A stretch of DNA of 64,000 bases, from positions 248,001 to 312,000 of the forward strand of contig CAVQOG010000006.1 in the NCBI GenBank assembly GCA_963714375.1, given 5' to 3'. Positions 16,831 to 24,317 of this stretch are shown in pieces. A model generated the notes under the pieces. It was not told the origin of the DNA and ran no database searches. It saw only the letters and a program-made list of their open reading frames with translations. The position numbers were made by a program, and so were the translations under genes. The DNA comes from UBA5794 sp963714375. Lineage in GTDB: Bacteria; Actinomycetota; Acidimicrobiia; Spongiisociales; UBA5794. The stretch's first letter is position 1. Each line of letters starts with the position of its first letter.

Positions 16831-19473
16831 ATGGAAGATCTCATCAAACAGATCCAGGACAAGACCGGCCTACCCGCAGACAAGGTCATCGAGGTCGTCA
16901 CCATCGTCACTGAATTCCTCAAGGACAACCTGCCCCAAGACCTGATCGATCAGATCACGACGTACATGTCACAGGCCGCCTCAACTGCTGGCGGAACAGC
17001 CTCCTCGGCTGGTGGTGCGGCGGCAACTGGCGCTACCGGTGTTGTCTCTGTCGCTGCGGGTGTCGCATCCTCTGCGCTTTCCAAGGTGCTGGGCTTCGTG
17101 AGCGACGTGCTCCCCGGTGGCAAGGATTCTGCAGACGAACGCGCTCCGAATCTGAGTCTGAATAGCCAGATGATGCCTGACGTCACAGATCACGCTCCTG
17201 CTTGGCCCGACGAGGAGGGCCCCTACGTCGCCCTGATCGATGCCTCAAGTGACCTCGAAGCCGACATGATCGCGTCCTACCTCGACGCTGTGGCCGAGTC
17301 GGTCACCGATCCGATCACTCGGCTTCGCATCCCACCATCGAGGAGACAGCGGCGCTTTGCCAATGTCGATCCCGCCATCAGCGAGCGTCTCTGCAGGGAG
17401 GACGACCCACTTTGTGTGCCTCTTCGTGTTGCGTGGCTCGCCGAAGAACACGAGGGAAAACGCAAAGTCCGGTTCAAGGATGTTTTCATCCCTGGCGACC
17501 CACGAGATCCGGACATGTTCCGCGCACATTTCATCAAGGCGCGCTACCCAGACCGCGTCCGCATCGTCATTGGCCACCCTGCACGGCGAAGCGAGTTGGA
17601 GAAGTGGTGGACCGAGCCGTTGGGCCGAACGGTCGCCGACGGGACGACCCTCGGGGAGTTCGTAGCACTCAAGGCCTGGCTCGCACTCGAACGCGCTGAA
17701 CGCAACCTTCGCGGCCTCCACTACAAGGTCCCGAGATTCCTTATGGAGGACCTGTTCTGGAGCCGAGCGTTCCAAGCAGGCGTTCACCGCCTTGCCAAGT
17801 CCGAGAACAAGCCGGAGAAGAGAATCGTGCAACGGACTCGGCGATACCTCAAGGAGATCGCGGCTCAGCACTCACCATATGTCATCGATATCGTCAACGG
17901 CATCACATCGGCGATGATCGCCACCGCACACCAGAACGTCGACTACTCGGCGGAGCAGCTTCACGAGATCTACCAAATCGGCGATCGAACACCTCTCGTC
18001 TTCTTGCCGTCGCACAAGTCGAACTTCGATCATCTCGTCTTCCAGCACGTGCTCTATGAGAACGAGCTTCCCCTCAACCACACGGCCGGTGGCATCAATA
18101 TGAACTTCTTTCTGATCGGGCCGCTTCTCCGCCGATCAGGAATCTTCTTCATCAGGCGGGAGTTCAAGAAGAACGAGCCGTACAAGTTCGTCCTTCGCCA
18201 GTACATCGACTACCTCCTCGAGAAGCGATTCGCCCTTGAGTGGTATGTCGAAGGGGGACGCTCCCGATCCGGCAAGCTCCGTGAACCGCACCTTGGGCTG
18301 CTCGCCTATGTTGCAGACGCCTACCAACGCGGAATCACAGACGACGTAGTCCTCGTGCCGGTCTCGATCGCGTATGACCAGATCACGGACGTGTCCGCGT
18401 ACACCGCCGAGCAACGCGGCCAGCAGAAGGAAAAGGAGTCTTTCCTGTGGTCGATCAAGTTCATCACGGGTCTGCGAAGTCGTCACGGGAACATTTACAT
18501 CCGATTCGGCGAACCGCTCAAGATGTCGGAACACCTCAGCCCGACCCTCGACCTGCATTCGGATAAGGGAAGGCTTGCGCTTCCAAAACTTGCGTTTGAC
18601 GTATCAAGTCGTATCAATGACGTGACTCCGATCACGCCGATCAGTCTTGTCACCATGGCGCTGCTCTCACAGGGTCATCGGGGATTCACCCCTGCCGAAA
18701 CGATCGAAATCCTTCATCCATTCGTGGAGTTCGTGCACGACCGCTGCCTTCCGACGTCCACGTCGCTCGCGATGTCGACGCCCGAGCAAGCCAGAGCGGC
18801 TCTGGAACAACTGGTGGAGAACAGCGTCGTGACCCGTACCGAAGGCTTGACGGACCACATCTATTCGATCACCCGCGATCAACACCTCGCCGCGGCGTAC
18901 TACCGAAACACCATCATCCACTTCTTCATCCCGGTAGCAATCGCCGAGTTGGCACTTGCCCTCGGGTTTGAGTCAGACGAGATGCTCGAGGACTCCGTTA
19001 TCGAGCGAACGCTTGCTCTTCGCGACCTGCTCAAGTTCGAGTTCTTCTTCGCCCCGACGGAGGAGTTCGTTGAATCCATCCAGGGCGAATTGGCCCGGTA
19101 CCGCATTGGAGAAACGGGCCCTGATGACCCAGTCGAAGTCAACCTTCGCGCCATGCTTCCTGCCAAGAGCCCGATCGTCCTTCGCCCCTTCCTTGAGGCC
19201 TACTCAGTCGTGGCCGAGACCCTGGTGCTCGAAGGCAACGAACCCATAGAGGCCGAAGTTCTGAAGAAACGTTGCCTCAAGATGGGGGAGCAGATGTACC
19301 ACCACGGCCGGATTCGAAACCGTGAGTCGGTTACCACCGCCCTCTACGCCTCCGGCATCAAGCTTGTGGACAACCGCGGGCTGCTGTCGGGCGACATGGA
19401 ATCGCGCAGAGTATTTCAGCGGGAGCTTTCCGATATTCTGGTCGCACTCAACGCGATCACCGACCTCGACTAG
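16831..19473 (+). CDS. plsB: Glycerol-3-phosphate 1-O-acyltransferase (PlsB type) with an unusual N-terminus
   Basis: An 880-residue membrane-associated enzyme that acylates glycerol 3-phosphate, the first step of phospholipid synthesis. The acyltransferase blocks are in order: FLPSHKSNFDHL (the HxxxxD motif), GPLLRRSGIFFIRR, WYVEGGRSRSGKLREPHLGLL, and VPVSIAYDQI. The first 100 residues differ from the E. coli enzyme: an acidic helix (DLIKQIQDKTGLPADKVIEVVTIV) and a long Ala/Gly/Thr/Ser stretch that might associate with the membrane. GAGAGG lies 6 bases before ATG 16831 and touches the ATG at 16825, so 16831 is chosen. Transcribed towards the coiled-coil gene at 19591. Confidence 0.92.
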   Translation: MEDLIKQIQDKTGLPADKVIEVVTIVTEFLKDNLPQDLIDQITTYMSQAASTAGGTASSAGGAAATGATGVVSVAAGVASSALSKVLGFVSDVLPGGKDSADERAPNLSLNSQMMPDVTDHAPAWPDEEGPYVALIDASSDLEADMIASYLDAVAESVTDPITRLRIPPSRRQRRFANVDPAISERLCREDDPLCVPLRVAWLAEEHEGKRKVRFKDVFIPGDPRDPDMFRAHFIKARYPDRVRIVIGHPARRSELEKWWTEPLGRTVADGTTLGEFVALKAWLALERAERNLRGLHYKVPRFLMEDLFWSRAFQAGVHRLAKSENKPEKRIVQRTRRYLKEIAAQHSPYVIDIVNGITSAMIATAHQNVDYSAEQLHEIYQIGDRTPLVFLPSHKSNFDHLVFQHVLYENELPLNHTAGGINMNFFLIGPLLRRSGIFFIRREFKKNEPYKFVLRQYIDYLLEKRFALEWYVEGGRSRSGKLREPHLGLLAYVADAYQRGITDDVVLVPVSIAYDQITDVSAYTAEQRGQQKEKESFLWSIKFITGLRSRHGNIYIRFGEPLKMSEHLSPTLDLHSDKGRLALPKLAFDVSSRINDVTPITPISLVTMALLSQGHRGFTPAETIEILHPFVEFVHDRCLPTSTSLAMSTPEQARAALEQLVENSVVTRTEGLTDHIYSITRDQHLAAAYYRNTIIHFFIPVAIAELALALGFESDEMLEDSVIERTLALRDLLKFEFFFAPTEEFVESIQGELARYRIGETGPDDPVEVNLRAMLPAKSPIVLRPFLEAYSVVAETLVLEGNEPIEAEVLKKRCLKMGEQMYHHGRIRNRESVTTALYASGIKLVDNRGLLSGDMESRRVFQRELSDILVALNAITDLD

Positions 19474-19590
19474 CTCCGAATCACTAGCAAAGTCTTCGCG
19501 ACCTGATCATTTTGTCTCAACTCAGCACCATTTCCGTCCGATACACTCCGATAGAGGCGGAACCGCGCTGAGGCGCGTTATGGAGATTTG

Positions 19591-20397
19591 ATGACCACCG
19601 ATCAGATCCGGGCGGCGGATACGACCAATGACATCTCGCGTGATGCCGCCGCGGTCGTTGACAAGGCCAGCGAAGAAGCCAAGCAGATCGTCGCAAAGGC
19701 ACGGTACGACGCCTTCCGGATGGTGACCGACGCCAGAGCAGAAGCAGAATCGATTCTGGCGGAGCGGGATCACGCCGATGCACCGAATCCGGCGGTAAGC
19801 GCCGAAACCGCGCACGATGATGGTGCCCAGGAGTTGGAGTCCATCAACGCCGCGCTGCAATCCTCCAACGCAGCGTTGCAATCTGTCAACGCAGCGTTGC
19901 AATCTGCCAACAGTGCCCTCGTCGCCGAGAATCAGTCCCTTGAGCACCGGGTGGAACGGACGCGAGCACTGCTCACTGACCTCGAAACACGCCTTGCGCG
20001 GATTGCGGCCACACCGAATCCTGCAACACCGACTCTGGTGACGGCACCTGTCCACTCAGTCGACACAACGCCGGCACCCGCTCAGCCCGATATGACCGAA
20101 CCTCCTCCACCCGCCATCGAGCCGGGGCGCAAGGCCATGAGGGCAGCTGTCACTTCGTCGCCCGATTCCACACCGGGCGTCGAACCACCACCGGTCGAGT
20201 CGTCGGCCGTCGCTGTGGATCTTGACTATTCCCCCTCGGTACCAGCACCGGTCCCCATGGCGGAGCCAGACGCAGACGCCGCCCTGAAAGGCTCGTTCTA
20301 CAGCAGACGCTCAGCCAAGCTCCCCCACATCGGCGAGAACGCCGGCGAAGACTCATTCAGCGCGATCCGCTCCATGCGCGCCGGGCTTGTCGAGTAA
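19591..20397 (+). CDS. Coiled-coil protein with heptad repeats and Pro-rich tail
   Basis: A 268-residue cytoplasmic-looking protein without a signal peptide. Residues 10-60 form a charged Ala-rich helix (EEAKQIVAKARYDAFRMVTDARAEAESIL) of the type seen in DivIVA/Wag31-like proteins. A perfect heptad array (three copies of NAALQSx) follows at about 86-106, and then a longer coiled coil to residue 135. The rest is Pro/Thr/Ala-rich and disordered, with a conserved-looking end (GSFYSRRSAKLPHIG...). A role in cell envelope organisation is possible but unproven. GGAG lies before the ATG; a TTG three bases upstream is less likely. Confidence 0.7.
   Translation: MTTDQIRAADTTNDISRDAAAVVDKASEEAKQIVAKARYDAFRMVTDARAEAESILAERDHADAPNPAVSAETAHDDGAQELESINAALQSSNAALQSVNAALQSANSALVAENQSLEHRVERTRALLTDLETRLARIAATPNPATPTLVTAPVHSVDTTPAPAQPDMTEPPPPAIEPGRKAMRAAVTSSPDSTPGVEPPPVESSAVAVDLDYSPSVPAPVPMAEPDADAALKGSFYSRRSAKLPHIGENAGEDSFSAIRSMRAGLVE
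19846..19908 (+). repeat. Three 21-bp tandem repeats encoding heptads
   Basis: Copies start at 19846, 19867 and 19888. The second and third differ at one base only; the first has a few silent changes. Each encodes Asn-Ala-Ala-Leu-Gln-Ser plus one variable residue, so copy number changes would add or remove whole coiled-coil heptads. Confidence 0.9.
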
Positions 20398-20440
20398 CCA
20401 GTCTCAACGCACAGGCACGCGAGTCGGCAATACTTACGCC

Positions 20441-20842
20441 GTGGAACGAAACGTGCTTGGTACTCAACTCGAGATGTGTTCGATTGATCCCGTGACGGGG
20501 TTCTTTCGCGACGGAACCTGTCGGACTGGCCCACAGGACCGGGGTAGCCACACAATCTGTGCAGTCGTGACAGGAGAGTTCCTTCTCCATCAGCGTTCCA
20601 TCGGAAACGATCTGAGTACCCCGATGCCGCAATTCGACTTTGCGGGCCTCAAGCCGGGCGACCGGTGGTGTGTCACGGCGAGGAACTGGGCCAGGGCGCA
20701 CGACGATGGCGTTGCGGCACCGGTTGTACTTGCGAGCACGCATGAGCGCGTGCTCGATCTCATCCCACTCGAAGTCCTCGAGCGCTATGCCGTCGATGTT
20801 CCACCCGATCCAAGTCAGCTCGGGGAAACACCCGACGCGTGA
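20441..20842 (+). CDS. DUF2237 family protein
   Basis: A 133-residue protein of a conserved family of unknown function. The signature NVLGTQLEMCSIDPVTGFFRDGTC opens the protein, followed by HTICAVVTGEFL and WCVTARNWARAHDDGVAAPVVLASTHERVLDLIPLEVLERYA. Conserved Cys residues in the first 40 positions suggest a metal or redox role (inference). GTG at 20441 begins the family match. The frame stays open upstream into the coiled-coil gene, but those residues are not family-like. No clear ribosome-binding site is seen before the GTG. Confidence 0.82.
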   Translation: MERNVLGTQLEMCSIDPVTGFFRDGTCRTGPQDRGSHTICAVVTGEFLLHQRSIGNDLSTPMPQFDFAGLKPGDRWCVTARNWARAHDDGVAAPVVLASTHERVLDLIPLEVLERYAVDVPPDPSQLGETPDA

Positions 20843-20924
20843 CGCTTTCTGGGATGCGGGTCGCTACCAATCCACAATGCTGTGACGGCACGGATGTCAC
20901 GGGTAGCGGTCCATCCACCGACTG

Positions 20925-21548
20925 CTACGCGTAGAAGGGGTTCGCACCGAGAGCGTGATCTGTCACATCGACAACCTCTTCGATCTCAGGGATAGCATCG
21001 AGAATCGCTCGTTCAATTCCCTGCCGCAGCGTGACGGCGGCAAGGCCACAGCCCTGACACCCGCCACCGAGTTCAAGTTGCGCAACCGAGCCCTCGACGG
21101 CGATGAGGGTTGCCACACCACCATGGCTTGCAATCGATGGGTTGATCCGCTCGGTAAGCAGCTGACGAATCTTCTCTTCCGTAGTTCCCGTCAGTTCGAT
21201 ATCGCCGAGTTCGCCACCGGGAAGCGCTGGTGTCGGGACGTTTGGATTTCGCATCACGAGACCGGGACCAGCGCCATCTCCCGAAAGGTCGAGTACGGCA
21301 CCTCTGAGATTCTCGACGGAGTCAAGCGCGATTGCGACATCGAGCCCACCGTGGTTCTCGACGATGTCAGAAGGGGTGACGTCCTCTGGCCGCAAAAAGG
21401 AAGTTTCATAGATGAACCCCTGGGCCCCGACGCCGGTAATGCGAAGTCCCAGATGGAGACCGGGGAGATTCTCTCCCTCGCGCAGGGCCAAAACCTTGTC
21501 ACGAGCCGCGTCAGATATTTCAACGATACTTGTGGGTGTGTCACTCAT
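20925..21548 (-). CDS. nfuA: NfuA-like Fe-S cluster carrier (HesB-like plus NifU C-terminal domain)
   Basis: A 207-residue two-domain protein that delivers iron-sulfur clusters in the cytoplasm. Residues 8-100 form a degenerate A-type (HesB/IscA-like) domain (ISDAARDKVLALREGENLPGLHLGLRI) without the usual cysteines. Residues 120-195 form the NifU-like domain with the cluster-binding CxxC in ELGGGCQGCGLAAVTLRQGIE. This architecture matches E. coli NfuA. It lies 24 bases after a small gene of unknown function (21573-21869) on the same strand, and converges on the DUF2237 gene. Confidence 0.9.
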   Translation of the reverse strand: MSDTPTSIVEISDAARDKVLALREGENLPGLHLGLRITGVGAQGFIYETSFLRPEDVTPSDIVENHGGLDVAIALDSVENLRGAVLDLSGDGAGPGLVMRNPNVPTPALPGGELGDIELTGTTEEKIRQLLTERINPSIASHGGVATLIAVEGSVAQLELGGGCQGCGLAAVTLRQGIERAILDAIPEIEEVVDVTDHALGANPFYA

Positions 21549-21572
21549 ATCGCTAGAGGATACTGCGGCGAA

Positions 21573-21869
21573 CTACTGCTGCGACCGATACGGGACAGCG
21601 ATCAACTCATGCGTCGCCAGATCGACAATCTGTTCCACATCACTGCTCGCGTCTGCGATCCAGTGGGCCAGGGTTTCACCGGGCACCCGTACGATCCACC
21701 ACATGACATCGTGGGTCGATGATGCTCTCCGTTGCCGCCAGACAGTTCGACCGTGCTTCACGGCATCACCCTCGGTTTCGTAGGTTCCGAGAACCGTTTC
21801 CGTGGCACCGGAAAACGGTGTGCCCGGCACGGGTGCAGGTTCGCAGAACTCGACCAATTCAAACGACAT
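21573..21869 (-). CDS. Small protein of unknown function
   Basis: A 98-residue soluble protein: MSFELVEFCEP, a central basic segment (HGRTVWRQRRASSTHDVMWWIVRVPGE) and an acidic helix (IADASSDVEQIVDLATHELI). It has no signal peptide or recognised domain. The ATG has GAGGAGGC at a good distance upstream (AGGAGG, then CTTCCG). It precedes nfuA by 24 bases on the same strand and is divergent from hpt, so it may share the nfuA transcript. I do not recognise the family. Confidence 0.65.
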   Translation of the reverse strand: MSFELVEFCEPAPVPGTPFSGATETVLGTYETEGDAVKHGRTVWRQRRASSTHDVMWWIVRVPGETLAHWIADASSDVEQIVDLATHELIAVPYRSQQ

Positions 21870-21946
21870 TCGGAAGCCTCCTCTCGATGCTCCATGGTAC
21901 CAGCTGGGTAGGCACCGCCTGGCTTAGGGCGGATAGGATGCTGACC

Positions 21947-22471
21947 ATGGATCTCATCGACCTCTATACACCCGAGGACATCACCGCTGCTGTTGCGAGG
22001 GTGGGCATTGAGATTGCCAACGACTATCGGGACAAGAACCCCCTGTTCGTCGGTGTTCTCACAGGCTCGTTCGTCTTCGTCGCAGACCTGATCCGCGCCG
22101 CGGCAATTCCGTCACAGGTCGACTTCATCCGTGCCCGCTCGTACGGAAGCTCCATGGAATCTTCTGGTGCGGTCGAGATCACCAAGGACATAGAACACGA
22201 CGTCACCAACCGACATGTGATCCTGGTCGAGGACATCCTCGATACCGGCCTCACTCTGCGTTTTGTCGAGGACCGCATCAAGGTCGGTCGGCCGGCATCG
22301 ATCGTATCGTGCGCCTTGTTGTCACGCTCGGGTCAACCCAAACCGGAATACTGGGGTATCGAGGTACCCCCTGGCTTCGTTGTCGGCTATGGCATCGACT
22401 ACTCCGAGCAGTATCGATGGCTCACCTCGATCAAGACGGTTGCCGGAACCGGAGACACCGATCTCCACTGA
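21947..22471 (+). CDS. hpt: Hypoxanthine phosphoribosyltransferase
   Basis: A 174-residue purine salvage enzyme that makes IMP or GMP from hypoxanthine or guanine and PRPP. The PRPP-binding motif HVILVEDILDTGLTL is at about residue 92, the flexible-loop region RARSYGSSMESSG at about 63, and the base-binding GIEVPPGFVVGYGIDYSEQYRWL near the C-terminus. The frame is open upstream, but the ATG at 21947 has AGGA 8 bases before it and begins the family's normal N-terminus (MDLIDLYTPEDI). It stands between nfuA's divergent partner and the nitronate monooxygenase-like gene. Confidence 0.93.
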   Translation: MDLIDLYTPEDITAAVARVGIEIANDYRDKNPLFVGVLTGSFVFVADLIRAAAIPSQVDFIRARSYGSSMESSGAVEITKDIEHDVTNRHVILVEDILDTGLTLRFVEDRIKVGRPASIVSCALLSRSGQPKPEYWGIEVPPGFVVGYGIDYSEQYRWLTSIKTVAGTGDTDLH

Positions 22472-22597
22472 CATGTGCGGAATTGATTCGGAAGAAACAG
22501 CGAAACGCGTCGTACCATGTGCAGGTCGAACGCATAGGTCGCCACCTACGCGGCCTCGGGCACTGGCGCGCTGTGCCCCCAACAGACCGGGAAGCCG

Positions 22598-24043
22598 ATG
22601 ACAGCTGCGATGACCGCCGATCTTCCGCTCATTATCCAAGGTGGAATGGGCGCCGCTGTATCCGACTGGCGGCTCGCAAACGCCGTATCGCGGACAGGGC
22701 AACTCGGCGTGATATCGGGTACTGCTCTCGACGCCATTCTGGCTCGCAGGCTCCAACTCGGTGACCCGGGCGGCCACATGCGTCGGGCACTCGAAGCATT
22801 CCCGATCCCGGACGTCGCGAAGCGCATCATCGACAAATACTTCATCGACGGCGGCAAGGATGAAGACACCCCGTTCATCACAAAGCCGATGATCAGCCAC
22901 AAGGCATCACAGCTCACCAATGAACTACTGGTTGCCGCGAATTTCGTCGAGGTCTTTCTCGCCAAGGAGGGCCACGACAATCCTGTCGGCGTGAACTTCC
23001 TCGAGAAGATTCAGATACCAACACTCCCGTCTCTGTACGGCTCCATGCTTGCTGGCGTCGACTACATCCTGATGGGTGCAGGCATCCCCAAGGCCATCCC
23101 TGGCATCCTCGATCGGCTTTCGCAGGGTTCCGACGTCGAGCTGAAGATCGATGTCAAGGGACTGACAGCCAAGGGCGATCCCTTCGTGCGGTTCTCACCA
23201 AGGAAGTTTGCACAAGATCTTGTTGCGAAACTCCCCAGACCGAAGTTCCTTGCGATCGTGTCTTCACACATTCTTGCAAAGATGCTTGCGACCAAATCGT
23301 CTGGTGAGGTGGACGGCTTTGTCGTTGAGCTTCCCGTCGCCGGTGGACACAATGCGCCACCGCGTAAGAAGGGTGAATTCAACGAGATCGGTGAGCCAAT
23401 CTACGGCGAACGGGACGAAGTCAATCTCGAGGAAATCGCCAGTCTTGGGAAGCCGTTCTGGCTCGCAGGCGGCTATGCCGAGCCGCATCAGGTCAAGAGC
23501 GCGCTCGAAGCAGGGGCCGTTGGTGTGCAGGTGGGAACCGCTTTTGCATACTGCAACGAGTCCGGGTTCACGCGAGATATCAAGGATCAGGTCATCAGTC
23601 AGTCGCGAGACAGCGCTGTGAAGGTGTACACCGATGCCGTGGCATCCCCGACCGGTTTCCCGTTCAAAGTGATCGAACTCGAACAGACGTTGTCGAATCC
23701 AAAGCTTTACGAGCAAAGGGATCGCATCTGTGACCTCGGGTATCTCCGCCATGCCTACGAACGCGACAACGGGAAGATCGGGTGGCGGTGTCCGTCTGAA
23801 CCGATCGATGAGTATCTCGAAAAGGGCGGCGAACTCTCCGAAACCGTTGGACGGAAGTGTCTCTGCAATTCCCTCGTTGCGAATGTCGGTATGGCTCAGG
23901 TGACACCAAAGGGCACCCTTGAGGAAATGCTTATCACGTCAGGCGATGACGCCGCCTATGTGGCCCGGTTCGCACCCGAGGGCTCAACCGAGTATTCGGC
24001 AAAACACGTCATCGACTACCTGTTGAGCGACGTCGCCGTCTGA
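22598..24043 (+). CDS. Nitronate monooxygenase-like FMN enzyme
   Basis: A 481-residue TIM-barrel flavoprotein of the nitronate monooxygenase/2-nitropropane dioxygenase superfamily. The start PLIIQGGMGAAVSDWRLANAVSRTGQLGVISGTA binds FMN, and the ELPVAGGHNAPP block (about 250) carries the His region of the family. GTAFAYCNESG lies in the second half. It is longer than typical nitronate monooxygenases (about 330-380): the last 120 residues contain four Cys (RICDLGY, WRCPSE, RKCLCNSL), which might bind a metal. The natural substrate is unknown. The ATG at 22598 is the first of two close starts. Confidence 0.82.
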   Translation: MTAAMTADLPLIIQGGMGAAVSDWRLANAVSRTGQLGVISGTALDAILARRLQLGDPGGHMRRALEAFPIPDVAKRIIDKYFIDGGKDEDTPFITKPMISHKASQLTNELLVAANFVEVFLAKEGHDNPVGVNFLEKIQIPTLPSLYGSMLAGVDYILMGAGIPKAIPGILDRLSQGSDVELKIDVKGLTAKGDPFVRFSPRKFAQDLVAKLPRPKFLAIVSSHILAKMLATKSSGEVDGFVVELPVAGGHNAPPRKKGEFNEIGEPIYGERDEVNLEEIASLGKPFWLAGGYAEPHQVKSALEAGAVGVQVGTAFAYCNESGFTRDIKDQVISQSRDSAVKVYTDAVASPTGFPFKVIELEQTLSNPKLYEQRDRICDLGYLRHAYERDNGKIGWRCPSEPIDEYLEKGGELSETVGRKCLCNSLVANVGMAQVTPKGTLEEMLITSGDDAAYVARFAPEGSTEYSAKHVIDYLLSDVAV

Positions 24044-24083
24044 TTCGGACCGCTTCGAGTTTTCTTGATGTTCCGTCCATAGC

Positions 24084-24317
24084 GTGACGCCTCCACGGAC
24101 CCGGACGTTCATCCCAACGATGGAGCATCGGTTCGCCCTTGACTTCGGCCTCGCCACACTCGCAGTCGCAGCCTCATCACTGGCTATCGGCGCACTTGCA
24201 GAGGTGTTCACGGCGCGGAGTCTGCTGCTGAGTTTTGGGTTGACATGGACCGCTGTCACCGCTCGGATGTGGGCCGATCTACCTCCGCGAGTTTCTCAAA
24301 CCGGCTGGATCAGGTGA
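24084..24317 (+). CDS. Possible small membrane protein
   Basis: Up to 77 residues from a GTG, or 65 from the ATG at 24120 (MEHRFALDFG). Two hydrophobic helices (LATLAVAASSLAIGALA and SLLLSFGLTWTAVTA) follow a short polar start. No ribosome-binding site is obvious and the family is not recognised. Its 3' end overlaps the end of the convergent subtilase gene by 8 bases. Confidence 0.4.
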   Translation: MTPPRTRTFIPTMEHRFALDFGLATLAVAASSLAIGALAEVFTARSLLLSFGLTWTAVTARMWADLPPRVSQTGWIR

